Shown: positions 33,875 to 42,984 of the stretch, piece by piece | Layout: every line of letters starts with the position of its first letter | How positions within the stretch are numbered: the first letter of the stretch is position 1 | Assembly: GCF_009936235.1 (NCBI RefSeq) | Contig: NZ_AP022314.1 | Location: forward strand, 992,001-1,056,000 | Length of the DNA: 64,000 nucleotides | DNA from: Mycobacterium xenopi | GTDB lineage: Bacteria; Actinomycetota; Actinomycetes; Mycobacteriales; Mycobacteriaceae | Direction: 5' to 3' | Made by a program: the position numbers and the translations under genes | The notes under the pieces: model-generated | What the model was told of the DNA's origin: nothing | The model's input: only the letters and a program-made list of their open reading frames with translations | Databases searched by the model: none

Positions 33875-34754
33875 ACAGCAGCAACTGCGCGACGCCGCCG
33901 CCAAGTTCGCCGACGACCTCGGCCCGGGGTCGGTGCAGGCTCTCGACGACAATGCTCGAATTGCACGGCTGGACAAGCAGATTGAGGCAACAGGCTGGCG
34001 GTCGCTGCGTTCCGATGGCGCGTCAGGCGTCGAGGTGGCCATCATCGCCGAGGAGTTCGGTCGGGGGCTGGTCGACGCGCCGCTTCTCGGCCCGGTGCTG
34101 GCCGACGACCTGGCCCGCTACGTCGGTGTTGCCGAGCATGCGACGGTAGCGGTCGACGGTCGCGGAATCGACGCGCGAGGATACCAGCGCGCGCTGGTGC
34201 TTGACGGCACGGCGGTGCTGGTTGCAAGCCTCGACACCGCGTACGGCGGCGCCGACCTGACCAGAGTCGACGCTGCCGTGCTGGGATCGCCCGTGCAGGT
34301 CGGTGAAATACCCGACGAGGCGGCCGCGCGATGGCTGGCACTGGCGCTGGTCACGACGACCGCAGACCTGGTCGGCACCGCGCGCGGCGCGCACGCATTG
34401 GCGTGTGACTACGCGAAAATCCGTGAGCAGTACGGCAAGCCGATCGGATCGTATCAAGCGGTCGCGCACATGCTGGCCGAAAGCCTGGCGCTGATCGAGG
34501 GTTCGGTGAGCGTGCTGCGCCACGCCGCGTGGGCAGTTGATGAACTGGGCCCGGCGCCAGCTATTCGGGCCGCCCGCGTGGCGAAAGTCTACTGTGCGCG
34601 GGCAGCGCAGACCGTGTGTGAAACCACCGTGCAGGTGCACGGCGGCATCGGCAATACCTGGGACTGTCTGGCGCACGTGTATTTGCGGCGTGCGCTGGCG
34701 TCCACCGAGTTGTGGCCCGTGGAACTCGAGGAGATCGACATTGGACTTTCGTGA
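33852..34754 (+). CDS. Acyl-CoA dehydrogenase, alpha-type subunit of a heteromeric pair
   Basis: 300 residues, smaller than classical FadE: MDVRLTAEQQQLRDAAAKFA opens, REQYGKPIGSYQAVAHMLAE and VQVHGGIGNTWDCLAHVY close the FAD/acyl domain. It corresponds to the N-terminal half of the fused protein at 10865-13015. Together with the next gene it fits the alpha2-beta2 heterotetramers used on steroid-like or branched acyl-CoA. Overlaps fadD and the second fadE. Confidence 0.85.
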   Translation: MDVRLTAEQQQLRDAAAKFADDLGPGSVQALDDNARIARLDKQIEATGWRSLRSDGASGVEVAIIAEEFGRGLVDAPLLGPVLADDLARYVGVAEHATVAVDGRGIDARGYQRALVLDGTAVLVASLDTAYGGADLTRVDAAVLGSPVQVGEIPDEAAARWLALALVTTTADLVGTARGAHALACDYAKIREQYGKPIGSYQAVAHMLAESLALIEGSVSVLRHAAWAVDELGPAPAIRAARVAKVYCARAAQTVCETTVQVHGGIGNTWDCLAHVYLRRALASTELWPVELEEIDIGLS

Positions 34755-35823
34755 TTCACCGGCGGAAGCCGCTTTCCGGGAACGGCTGCGCGCGTGGCTT
34801 GCGGTGCACGCCAAGGAGTTCGCCAGTTCCGGTGACGAGTATTGGGCCCGTCAGGGCGAGTGGCACCGGGCGCTGTATCAAGCCGGCTTCTTCGGCTTGT
34901 CTTGGCCGCGCGAATACGGCGGCCAGGAACTGCCGCCGGTCTACGACGTCATTCTCGACGAAGAGCTGGCCCGCGCCGGCGCTCCGCCGCGGCCAAGCCT
35001 CGGCTACCTGGTCGTGGGTCTGAGCAGACACGGCAGCAAGGAGCTGTGCCGACGGTTCCTGCCGCCCATGATCAATGGCACCGAGCGCTGGTGCCAAGGC
35101 TTCAGCGAACCCGGCGCCGGTTCCGATCTGGCGTCGCTGACCACGACCGCTACCCGCGACGGCGACACGTACGTCGTCCACGGCCACAAGATCTGGACCA
35201 GCTATTCCGACGTGGCCGACTGGTGTCTGCTGCTGGCCCGCACCGATCCGGAGGCGCCGCGGCACAAAGGCATTTCGGCATTCGTGATCTCGATGAAACA
35301 GCCTGGTGTGCAACAACGCCCGCTGCGGATGATGAACGGTGTCACCACCGAGTTCGGCCAGGTGTTCTTCGACGGAGCGACGGTGCCGGCTGATCAGATG
35401 GTGGGCGCCCCAGGAGAAGGCTGGGCCGTCGCCATGACGGTGGTCGCACACGAGCGTGAGCCCTCAACCCTCGGCTACGCCGCCCGATACGGCAAGCTGG
35501 TTCGCGACCTGGCCGCCCGCACCGACGGGCCCCCGGCTCGTGAACTTATCTGGGCCGCAGTGCAAACCGAGATGCTGACGCATCACGTGCGGCGGCGATT
35601 GTCTGAACAGCTCGACGGCGTATCGCACGGGTCGGAGGGGTCGCTGGACAAGCTGCTGATGACCTGGGTCGAGCAGTCGGTCGGGCATGCCGCGCTGGCG
35701 CTCGGCGGAACCCGCGATCCCGACCTGTTGAGCGCCTACTTGTACAGCCGCGCCCAAAGCGTCATGGGCGGCACCTCGCAGATCCAGAAGAACATCATCG
35801 CCTCGCGCCTCTTGGGATTGTAG
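34741..35823 (+). CDS. Acyl-CoA dehydrogenase, beta-type subunit
   Basis: 360 residues from the TTG at 34741, overlapping the previous gene by 14 bp. Contains SWPREYGGQELPPVYD, CQGFSEPGAGSDLASLTTTA, HGHKIWTSYSD and C-terminal MGGTSQIQKNIIASRLLGL. It corresponds to the C-terminal half of the FadE34-like fusion, so the two loci show fused and split versions of one enzyme architecture. Confidence 0.85.
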   Translation: MDFRDSPAEAAFRERLRAWLAVHAKEFASSGDEYWARQGEWHRALYQAGFFGLSWPREYGGQELPPVYDVILDEELARAGAPPRPSLGYLVVGLSRHGSKELCRRFLPPMINGTERWCQGFSEPGAGSDLASLTTTATRDGDTYVVHGHKIWTSYSDVADWCLLLARTDPEAPRHKGISAFVISMKQPGVQQRPLRMMNGVTTEFGQVFFDGATVPADQMVGAPGEGWAVAMTVVAHEREPSTLGYAARYGKLVRDLAARTDGPPARELIWAAVQTEMLTHHVRRRLSEQLDGVSHGSEGSLDKLLMTWVEQSVGHAALALGGTRDPDLLSAYLYSRAQSVMGGTSQIQKNIIASRLLGL

Positions 35824-35886
35824 GAGTGGTCGCGAACGCGGGCGAAGCCCGGGCGAAGCGGGTCACGACCATCGAAGGAGTCTGAC

Positions 35887-36654
35887 GTGTACGACATGCC
35901 GACCGAAATCGACGTCCAAGCCGACGGGCCGCTGCGCATCATCACGCTGAACCGCCCGGACGCCCTCAATGCGGTCAACGACAGCCTGCACACCGGACTG
36001 GCGCAACTGTGGCCGCGCCTCAGCGACGACCGCTCGGCCCGCGCCGCGGTGCTCACCGGCAGCGGCCGCGCGTTCTCGGCGGGCGGCGACTTTCACTACC
36101 TGGCCGAGCTGTCCCAGGACGCCGATCTGCGAGCCAAGACCATCGCGCACGGTCGCGAAATCGTGCTCGGCATGGCCCGGTGCCGAGTTCCGGTGGTAGC
36201 AGCGGTCAATGGCCCCGCCGTGGGGTTGGGTTGCAGCCTGGTGGCGCTGTCCGACATCGTCTACATCGCCGAGGAGGCCTATCTCGCCGACCCGCACGTG
36301 CAGGTCGGGCTGGTGGCCGCCGATGGTGGGCCGATCACCTGGCCGCTGCACATCAGCTTGCTGCTGGCCAAGGAATACGCTTTGACCGGCGCGCGAATCC
36401 CCGCGGCAAAGGCGGTGGAACTCGGGCTGGCCAACCATGTGGTCGCCGATCCGCTGGCCGAGGCGGTGGCCTGCGCCAAGCGCATCATGGAACTGCCACA
36501 ACAGGCCGTGGAAAACACCAAGCGAGTGCTCAATGTGCACCTCGAGCGTGCGGTGCTGGCTACGCTCGACTTCGCCCTAACCGCCGAGAACCAGTCGTTT
36601 CAGACCGAGGACTTCCGCGCGATCGTCACCAGACTGACTGCGGGCAAAAACTAG
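35887..36654 (+). CDS. Enoyl-CoA hydratase/isomerase (EchA family)
   Basis: 255-residue crotonase: LNRPDALNAVNDSLHTG, GSGRAFSAGGDFHYLAE (oxyanion loop), and AAVNGPAVGLGCSLVALSD (second oxyanion Gly). The usual catalytic Glu/Asp positions around LADPHVQVGLVAADGG are partly acidic (D). It hydrates the enoyl-CoA made by the FadE pair. GTG start at 35887 after GAAGGAG. Confidence 0.85.
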   Translation: MYDMPTEIDVQADGPLRIITLNRPDALNAVNDSLHTGLAQLWPRLSDDRSARAAVLTGSGRAFSAGGDFHYLAELSQDADLRAKTIAHGREIVLGMARCRVPVVAAVNGPAVGLGCSLVALSDIVYIAEEAYLADPHVQVGLVAADGGPITWPLHISLLLAKEYALTGARIPAAKAVELGLANHVVADPLAEAVACAKRIMELPQQAVENTKRVLNVHLERAVLATLDFALTAENQSFQTEDFRAIVTRLTAGKN

Positions 36655-36702
36655 CGCAGCCGAGAGCGTAACGCCGGCAACAAATTTCAGCCCGCCGCAC
36701 GG

Positions 36703-37464
36703 TCACTTGGGCGGGAACCGCAACGCGCCGTCAAGCCGGATGACTTCGCCGTTGAGATAGTCGTTCTCGACGATGCTTTGCACCAACGCCGCGTATTCCG
36801 CCGGTTGGCCCATCCGCTTCGGGAAGGGCACCTGAGGGCCCCAGTACGCCTCCAACTGGTCGCCCGCCTGCCCGTAAGCAGGAGTCAAGAAGGTGCCGGG
36901 AGCGATGGTGACGACGCGGATACCCAGCGGTGACAGGTCTCGTGCCGCGACCAGGGTCATGGAGACGACGCCGCCTTTGGCCGCAGCGTAGGGAAGTTGA
37001 CCGATCTGCCCTTCATACGCCGCGATCGAGGCGGTATTGACGACGACGCCGCGGGTGCCGTCGATCGGTTCCTGACGCGCGATGGCGGCAGCGGCTAACC
37101 GCATCACGTTGAACACCCCGGTCAAGTAGACCTCGATCGTCGTCTTGAATCCGTCGAGGTCCAGGGGGCTGCCGTCCTTGCCCACCAGCCGGCCGCCGCT
37201 TGCGGGCCCGCCGTGCGCATCTACCGAAATCCTCAGCGGACCAAGTGTTTCCGCTTCGGCTATTGCTGCCTGCATGTCGGCGGTGTTGGTCGCGTCGGTC
37301 CGCACATAACGGGCACCGAGCTCGCCCGCCAGCTCCTGGCCTTTGTCATCGGCCAGATCGGCGATGACCACCTTCGCGCCCGCGGCATGCAGGCGGCGAA
37401 CCGTTGCCTCGCCAAGACCGCCGGCGCCGCCGACGACGAGCGCCGAACTACCAGTGATCTGCAT
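36703..37464 (-). CDS. SDR, 3-hydroxyacyl-CoA dehydrogenase type (HSD10/FabG-like)
   Basis: 253 residues: LVVGGAGGLGEATVRRLH nucleotide motif, NTASIAAYEGQIGQLPYAAAKGG with catalytic Tyr/Lys (YAAAK), and late GEVIRLDGALRF. This subtype oxidises 3-hydroxyacyl-CoA. Start at ATG 37464; the longer frame to 37614 crosses the operator and divergent thiolase start. Confidence 0.85.
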   Translation of the reverse strand: MQITGSSALVVGGAGGLGEATVRRLHAAGAKVVIADLADDKGQELAGELGARYVRTDATNTADMQAAIAEAETLGPLRISVDAHGGPASGGRLVGKDGSPLDLDGFKTTIEVYLTGVFNVMRLAAAAIARQEPIDGTRGVVVNTASIAAYEGQIGQLPYAAAKGGVVSMTLVAARDLSPLGIRVVTIAPGTFLTPAYGQAGDQLEAYWGPQVPFPKRMGQPAEYAALVQSIVENDYLNGEVIRLDGALRFPPK

Positions 37465-37500
37465 TCGATTCCCCTTCTTGCAACTCGTACTCTCGTATTG

Positions 37501-37517
37501 AGAGAATAATGTTCTCA
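37501..37517. promoter_or_regulatory. Mutase-cluster operator site B
   Basis: AGAGAATAATGTTCTCA keeps 15 of the 17 positions of the 32422-32438 palindrome outside the centre base, in the divergent SDR/thiolase promoter. Confidence 0.55.
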
Positions 37518-37528
37518 TACCGCTGTGA

Positions 37529-38680
37529 ATGGAGACCGCTGTGCCTGAAGCCGTCATCGTGTCCGCCCTGCGTACTCCTATCGGCACGGCCGGAAAAGGA
37601 ACGCTGCGCGACACAACCGCCTATGAGCTGGCGCATCACGTCGTCTCAAAAGCCGCCGCCAGCCTGGACCCGGCGCAAGTCGACGACGTGATCCTGGGCG
37701 AAGGGCTCTACGGCGGCGGAGTGCTGGCCCGCCACGCCGCCATCACAACGGGCCTGACCTCGGTGCCCGGTTTGGCCAACAACCGGCATTGCGCGGCCGG
37801 TCAGGCGGCGGTGCAGAGCGCCGCGGCCAGTATTCGCGCCGGCATGGACGAGCTGATCATCGCTGGCGGCGTGAACTCCGCGTCCACCTCACCGCGCTCG
37901 CGAATCCAGGTGGACGGAGAGTGGGTCGACTGGTTTCCGCCTACCCACCCCGACCGGCCCGACGCCCCGAATCTCGACATGTCGATCACGGTCGGCTGGA
38001 ACGCTGCAGTCAAGGCCGGAATCAGCCGCGAGGAGATGGACGCCTGGGCGCTACGGTCGCATCGCAACGCAATCGCCGCGATCGACGAGGGTCGCTTCCA
38101 GGAAGAGATCGCTCCCATCGAAACTCCGCATGGGCTGTTTTCGGTCGACGAGCATCCGCGCCGGGACACCAGCATGGAGAAGCTGGCCGCGCTCAAGCCG
38201 CTGCATCCGGAAATCGAGGGCTTCTCGATCACGGCAGGCAATGCCTGCGGCGCCAACGACGGGGCTGCCGTGCTGACCGTCGCCAGCGACCGGCTGGGGC
38301 TGCCCGCGCTGGCTACCGTCCGCTCGTGGGCCTCGGTCGGTGTCGACCCGGCGTTCACTGGCTTGGCTCCGGTCGAGGTGATCCCGAAAGCCCTTGCTCG
38401 AGCCCATCTTTCGCTGTCCGACGTGGACCTGTTCGAAATCAACGAGGCGTTCGCGTCGATGTGTGTGGCCACCGTCAAGCTGCTCGATATCGACCCGGAC
38501 CGCGTCAACGTCAATGGCAGCGGCTGCTCGCTGGGCCATCCGGTCGCGGCCACCGGAGCCCGGATGTTGGTGACCTTGGTCCACGAACTGCGCCGGCGCG
38601 GCGGCGGCATCGGGGTGGCGGCGATGTGCGCTGGCGGCGGGATGGGGTCTGCCACCGTTATCGAAGTACCGGCGCGATGA
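37529..38680 (+). CDS. Acetyl-CoA acetyltransferase (thiolase)
   Basis: 383-residue degradative thiolase: VSALRTPIGTAGKGTLRD, nucleophile Cys in NNRHCAAGQAAVQSA (near residue 88), EINEAFASMC, GCSLGHPVAATGARM with the active His, and MCAGGGMGSATV with the second Cys. It performs the last CoA-dependent cleavage of the pathway. ATG 37529 or GTG 37541. Confidence 0.9.
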   Translation: METAVPEAVIVSALRTPIGTAGKGTLRDTTAYELAHHVVSKAAASLDPAQVDDVILGEGLYGGGVLARHAAITTGLTSVPGLANNRHCAAGQAAVQSAAASIRAGMDELIIAGGVNSASTSPRSRIQVDGEWVDWFPPTHPDRPDAPNLDMSITVGWNAAVKAGISREEMDAWALRSHRNAIAAIDEGRFQEEIAPIETPHGLFSVDEHPRRDTSMEKLAALKPLHPEIEGFSITAGNACGANDGAAVLTVASDRLGLPALATVRSWASVGVDPAFTGLAPVEVIPKALARAHLSLSDVDLFEINEAFASMCVATVKLLDIDPDRVNVNGSGCSLGHPVAATGARMLVTLVHELRRRGGGIGVAAMCAGGGMGSATVIEVPAR

Positions 38681-38687
38681 TGTGTAG

Positions 38688-39590
38688 ATGAACGTCGCCG
38701 AGCTGATCGCCGCCGCGCGCAACGGCTCCCCGCGTGCCGCCGGTCGATTGCTCAGCCTGATCGAAAGCGACCGGCGCAACGAAGTGCTGGCCAGCCTCGG
38801 GCCATCGTCGGTGCGCGTCATCGGGGTCACCGGACCGCCGGGGGCGGGCAAGTCCACGACGATCGCCGCGCTCGTCGGGGCCTATCGGCAGCAGCGGTTG
38901 CGCGTAGCTGTGTTGGCCGTCGACCCCTCCTCGCCGTTCAGTGGCGGTGCGCTGCTGGGCGATCGGATCCGAATGACCCGGCATATCAACGACTCTCAAG
39001 TGCTGATCCGTTCGCTTGCCACCCGCGGCCATCTGGGCGGGCTGACCGCAGCCGTGCCCGCGGCCATCCGGCTGCTGGGGGCGCTGTGTTACGACGTGAT
39101 CCTGCTGGAGACGGTAGGGGTGGGTCAGTCCGAGGTCGAGATCGCCGCCGTGGCCGACCCGACCGTGGTGATCCTCAACCCGGGCGCGGGCGACGCGGTA
39201 CAGGCCGCCAAAGCGGGCCTGCTCGAAGTCGCCGACATTGTGGTCGTCAACAAGGCCGACCGCGACGGCGCCGAGCAGACTGTTCGGGACCTGCGCGCGG
39301 AAACCAAGGCACCCATCCTGATGCTCGTTGCCGCGCGTGGGGAGGGCGTGCCCGAGTTGGCGGAGGCCATCGACGCGCACCACCGCGCCGACAGCCGGGA
39401 GCGCCGGGTAGCCCGGGCGCGTGCACAGATTCTCTCGCTGGCCCAAACCCGGCTTCGCAGCCACCGTGACCTTGACCGGCTGGCCGAGTCCGTCGCCGAC
39501 GGGCGCGATGATCCGTACACCGCTGCCGAGTGGCTGATCAGAGTGGGCGAGCAGACGCAAAATCCCCTCGCCACGCCGCTGGACGGGTGA
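38688..39590 (+). CDS. meaB: MeaB/ArgK-type GTPase, mutase chaperone
   Basis: 300 residues of the SIMIBI G3E family: Walker A GVTGPPGAGKSTT (about residues 46-58), DPSSPFSGGALLGDRIRM, LLETVGVGQSEVE (G3 region) and VVNKADRD (NKxD). It guards loading and repair of the B12 mutase. Presence with the split mutase supports a working B12 enzyme. A hairpin overlaps its stop. Confidence 0.9.
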   Translation: MNVAELIAAARNGSPRAAGRLLSLIESDRRNEVLASLGPSSVRVIGVTGPPGAGKSTTIAALVGAYRQQRLRVAVLAVDPSSPFSGGALLGDRIRMTRHINDSQVLIRSLATRGHLGGLTAAVPAAIRLLGALCYDVILLETVGVGQSEVEIAAVADPTVVILNPGAGDAVQAAKAGLLEVADIVVVNKADRDGAEQTVRDLRAETKAPILMLVAARGEGVPELAEAIDAHHRADSRERRVARARAQILSLAQTRLRSHRDLDRLAESVADGRDDPYTAAEWLIRVGEQTQNPLATPLDG

Positions 39591-39606
39591 TTTTGCGTCT
39601 GCTCGT
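39549..39606. terminator. 17-bp perfect inverted repeat straddling the meaB stop; terminator-like hairpin
   Basis: Arms CGAGCAGACGCAAAATC (39549-39565) and its exact complement at 39590-39606, with a 24-nt loop containing the stop TGA (39588-39590). No T-run follows, as is common in mycobacteria. The first arm encodes the last residues of MeaB. Confidence 0.5.
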
Positions 39607-39663
39607 GTGCGACGAACCGCACCGCGAGCGCCTGCTGGGTAGCCGGTCGACTACCCTCATGGC

Positions 39664-40257
39664 ATGGCTTCTGCCGTGTCCGCCAGCCGATTCCGCGACA
39701 TCACTCGCAGTGCCGCCCAGACACGCATCCTGGATGCGGCGCTGAAGCTGATCGCTGAGAACGGTGTGGGCGGGACGTCGCTGCAGATGATCGCCGACGA
39801 GATCGGCGTTACGAAAGCGGCTGTCTACCACCAGTTCAAGACCAAGGAAGAGATTGTCATCGCGCTCACCGAGCGGGAACTTGCCGGATTGGAGGAGGCG
39901 CTGGAGGCCGCGGAAGCCGAGGAACATCCGCTTCGCGCCCGCGAACTGCTGTTGAACCGGGTCATCGATCTGGCCGTGCAGCGCCGCGGCGCGATGAGCA
40001 CCCTGCAGTTCGACCCCGTCATCGTCCGACTGCTCGCCGAGCACGAACCGTTCCAGCGGTTTATCCAACGTCTCTACGGCGTGCTGGTCGGCGACGCCGG
40101 CGACGACGCCCGGGTGTCGGCGGCGATGCTCTCGGGCGCGATCGCCGTCGGTGTCATGCACCCCTTGGTGGCGGGTATCGACGACGAAAGGCTGCGTGCT
40201 CAATTGCTTCGTCTTACGAGGCGATTCATGAATCTGAACCGTGCAAGCCGCTCCTGA
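39664..40257 (+). CDS. TetR-family regulator, candidate repressor of the mutase cluster
   Basis: 197 residues: HTH at about 20-65 with IADEIGVTKAAVYHQFKTKEE. It is last in line after meaB, in the same direction, beyond the hairpin. It is the only DNA-binding protein in the 27-41 kb cluster, so it is the likely reader of the AGAGAATA palindromes; the ligand may be an acyl-CoA. Confidence 0.8.
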   Translation: MASAVSASRFRDITRSAAQTRILDAALKLIAENGVGGTSLQMIADEIGVTKAAVYHQFKTKEEIVIALTERELAGLEEALEAAEAEEHPLRARELLLNRVIDLAVQRRGAMSTLQFDPVIVRLLAEHEPFQRFIQRLYGVLVGDAGDDARVSAAMLSGAIAVGVMHPLVAGIDDERLRAQLLRLTRRFMNLNRASRS

Positions 40258-40343
40258 TCCGTACCGCGCGTTGTCGAGGTGGTAGACGATCGGCTAGTGT
40301 GCTGTCGCCAGACGGCTAACCCTGCGGGCGGAGGCAGAAATAG

Positions 40344-41234
40344 ATGACAGCGCGGCGACGCGACACCGAGGTTCTGGTCGTCATCGGGTCAGGTGGAATG
40401 GGACTGTCGATTGCCCGCCGCATCGGCGCTGGCCGGGTGATCGTGTTGGCTGACGTCGACCGAGGATGCTTGAACGCCGCCGCGGACGCGCTGGGCGGCG
40501 ACGGTCATCGGGTAGTGACCCGTGACGTCGATGTCACCTCCCGCAGCTCGGTCGCTGCACTGGCGGAGCTGGCCGAGCGAAGCGGACGGGTCACGGCTGT
40601 GGTCCACACCGCGGGGCTGTCGCCGCAGCAGGCGCCCGCTGAGACGATTCTGGCGGTCGATCTGCTCGGCGTCGCGCTGGTTCTCGACGAATTCGGCAAG
40701 GCCATTGCACCGGGAGGTGCCGGTGTGGTCATTGCCAGCATGGCCGCATACATGTATCCGGCATTCGATCCTGAGGTGCAGCGTCAGCTGGCCACCACAC
40801 CCACCGACGAACTGCTGGGCCTCGACGCGTGCACGTCGATCACAGACAGTCGCCTGGCATATCCGTTTGCCAAGCGGGCCAACCAAATCCGGGTCGCGGC
40901 TGCAGCAGCTGCGTGGGCCGAGCGCGGTGCCCGCATCAACTGCATAAGCCCGGGCATCATCTCGACCGCGATGGGAAGACTGGAATTAAGCGGTGAATCT
41001 GGCGCTTTCATGCAGGCCATGGTCGACGAGGCGGGACTGGGGCGCATCGGCACGCCCGACGACATCGCCGCCGCGGCCGAATTTTTGCTCGGGCCATCGG
41101 CCAGCTTCATTACCGGCACCGATCTTCTCGTCGACGGTGGAGTCGTCGCCGCACTTCACAGCGGTACGGTCGGTCCCGGGTTCGACGGCGGCAGTGGCGA
41201 TTCCCCGGATCTGATCGAGGCTTCGAAAGAATAG
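40344..41234 (+). CDS. SDR oxidoreductase (classical type)
   Basis: 296 residues: VVIGSGGMGLSIARRI (GSGGMG variation of the nucleotide loop), VVHTAGLSP (NNAG replaced by HTAG), SRLAYPFAKRANQIR catalytic Tyr/Lys (YPFAK), and late GTDLLVDGGVVAAL. GGAGGC precedes the ATG. A hydroxysteroid- or alcohol-dehydrogenase-like role is likely. Confidence 0.8.
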   Translation: MTARRRDTEVLVVIGSGGMGLSIARRIGAGRVIVLADVDRGCLNAAADALGGDGHRVVTRDVDVTSRSSVAALAELAERSGRVTAVVHTAGLSPQQAPAETILAVDLLGVALVLDEFGKAIAPGGAGVVIASMAAYMYPAFDPEVQRQLATTPTDELLGLDACTSITDSRLAYPFAKRANQIRVAAAAAAWAERGARINCISPGIISTAMGRLELSGESGAFMQAMVDEAGLGRIGTPDDIAAAAEFLLGPSASFITGTDLLVDGGVVAALHSGTVGPGFDGGSGDSPDLIEASKE

Positions 41235-41434
41235 GTGCGTACGTCGACGCCGCGGGCTCACCCTGCACACGGTCATTCACGCCAGACCGAGCCGGCGCTG
41301 CGCTTACCCACAGTTGGTGTTGCCGGCTCCGGCGTCGAACCGCTCGCTCTTGACGCCACCTAGCCGATCGGCTACTTTGCCACTGAGCCGCGCAGCATCA
41401 CCGCCGAAAAAGCGCCTCCGGTGAGGATTCGATC
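41235..41434. other. Intergenic region without a gene
   Basis: About 200 bp between the SDR and the membrane operon. No operator from the two families recognised. Confidence 0.5.
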
Positions 41435-42148
41435 ATGAGACGAACTGATGGCGAGCTGATCCTGTTTTGGACCCTGCCCGCAGTGGGACTCATCTGGATC
41501 TCCGCGTTTTTCTTATTCCCGGGCTTCATTCATCCGATGTCGCCAACGATGTCGGCAGAGCAGGTCGCCGCCTTTTACCGCGACCCGGCAAACCTGTCGC
41601 GCATTCGCTACAGCATGATCTTGTTCAATTGGTTCTGCGTTGGTCTGATCCCGATCGTGATGCTGCTCGTGATCCAGATTCGCCGGATGGCTCACCGCAC
41701 GCCGATCTTGTCCTATTGCATGCTAGCCTGCGCTGCCGGCGGGCCAGCGATCTTTCTTATCGCTGATCTCTTCTGGCTCCTTGCCGCCTTTCGTCCGGAA
41801 CGGCCTGCCGAGCTAACCCAGCTGTTCAACGATCTGGCCTGGGTCACCTTTACGGTTTCTGTGCCTTACTTGATCATGCAATGCGTGCTGCTGGCGCTGG
41901 CGATCTATTGGGATCGCCAAGACCACAAGGTATTCAAGCCGTGGGTAGCCCATTTCAACCTTGCTGTCGCGGTCGCGCTGGCACCCGCGGCATTCACCGG
42001 GCTGGCACTGGGCGGGCCAATGGCCTGGAACGGCCTCTTGCCGTTCTGGGTTAAGAACATCGCCATCGCCGTCTGGATCGTCGTGATGGGAGTCGTGATC
42101 GGCCGAGCGATCCGGCGACAACGGGTCGAGGATGAGGTCGCCGCGTGA
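41435..42148 (+). CDS. Multi-pass membrane protein, first of an oxidase-subunit-like operon
   Basis: 237 residues with about 6 transmembrane segments (first at 9-29, LILFWTLPAVGLIWISAFFL), periplasmic-loop FPGFIHPMSPTMSAEQVAAFY, and WVAHFNLAVAVALAPAAFTG. No cofactor-binding pattern seen. The related product of the next gene (42145) has the same layout. It overlaps that gene by GTGA. I do not recognise the family beyond clustering with oxidase subunits. Confidence 0.7.
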   Translation: MRRTDGELILFWTLPAVGLIWISAFFLFPGFIHPMSPTMSAEQVAAFYRDPANLSRIRYSMILFNWFCVGLIPIVMLLVIQIRRMAHRTPILSYCMLACAAGGPAIFLIADLFWLLAAFRPERPAELTQLFNDLAWVTFTVSVPYLIMQCVLLALAIYWDRQDHKVFKPWVAHFNLAVAVALAPAAFTGLALGGPMAWNGLLPFWVKNIAIAVWIVVMGVVIGRAIRRQRVEDEVAA

Positions 42149-42984
42149 GTACAGCGATGACAGCGACGGCGGCCCGCCTCCAGCCGCCCCCGGGTCCACC
42201 GCTTTACCGGTTTGCCTGGCACTGTTGTCACAACCCCAAGCGCGAACTGTGGTTCGCGTGGTGGGTGACTATCGTCTTCTACAACTTGTTCGCGGTGGCA
42301 TTCTTCGTGCTCAGTCGCACCCAGCCGCCGCCGAGTCCGGCGTGGGACTCCTCACGGGTTGTGCAGTGGTTCAACCAGAACCACTACGGCATCCTCATCG
42401 GGTTCGGCATCATGTTCCTCATCACGGGCATGACGGCGCCAACCAACGCGCTCATCGCTTATTCAATGCGGCGGATGTCGGTGAGCCGTGCCTTCGGATA
42501 TTCGTACCTCGTTTTGTATTCGCTGAGCGCGATACCCGGCATGTTGTTGATGTGTATCGCGCTGACCGTCGGAGCCCTGCGACCCGATCGCGATCCACAG
42601 CTGATCAGCTGGCTCTACGACTTCGCATTCCTGTCGTTCGTGGGAACCATGGGAGTGTTCCTGATCGGCTCGTTGGTGTGGATGCTCGCCATCCTCATCG
42701 ACAAAAACCGGGTCTTTCCAAGGTGGTTCGGTTATCTCAACCTTTGCAACGCACTCACCGAGGTCGTCGTGTCGCCCGCGTGGCTCTTCAAGACCGGAGT
42801 CTTCGCTTGGAACGGATTGATTGCCTGGTGGATAGACATGGTCGTGTTTGGTTTGTACACGGGCGTTTTCATCTACCTGCTCAGGCGAATGATCCAGCGC
42901 GAAGACTTCGGTACCGGACCGCTGCCCGACCTGGCGCCAGCTAAGGAGCAGGGTGCGTCGGGGTTGGCGAAGGCCGCGTCATGA
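42145..42984 (+). CDS. Multi-pass membrane protein, paralogue of the preceding one
   Basis: 279 residues, about 6 transmembrane segments (first at 38-58, WWVTIVFYNLFAVAFFVL), conserved VVQWFNQNHYGILIGFGIMF corresponding to the VAAFY region of its paralogue, and RWFGYLNLCNALTEVVVSPA corresponding to its HFNLAVAVALAPAA. It starts at GTG 42145 and overlaps the next gene by 4 bp. Possibly a membrane partner of an oxygenase or oxidase. Confidence 0.7.
   Translation: MSTAMTATAARLQPPPGPPLYRFAWHCCHNPKRELWFAWWVTIVFYNLFAVAFFVLSRTQPPPSPAWDSSRVVQWFNQNHYGILIGFGIMFLITGMTAPTNALIAYSMRRMSVSRAFGYSYLVLYSLSAIPGMLLMCIALTVGALRPDRDPQLISWLYDFAFLSFVGTMGVFLIGSLVWMLAILIDKNRVFPRWFGYLNLCNALTEVVVSPAWLFKTGVFAWNGLIAWWIDMVVFGLYTGVFIYLLRRMIQREDFGTGPLPDLAPAKEQGASGLAKAAS

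Noticed and set aside
35824..35886. GTCG/CGAC hairpin between fadE and echA
   Set aside because: Arms are short and imperfect in a GC-rich gap; not a convincing terminator.
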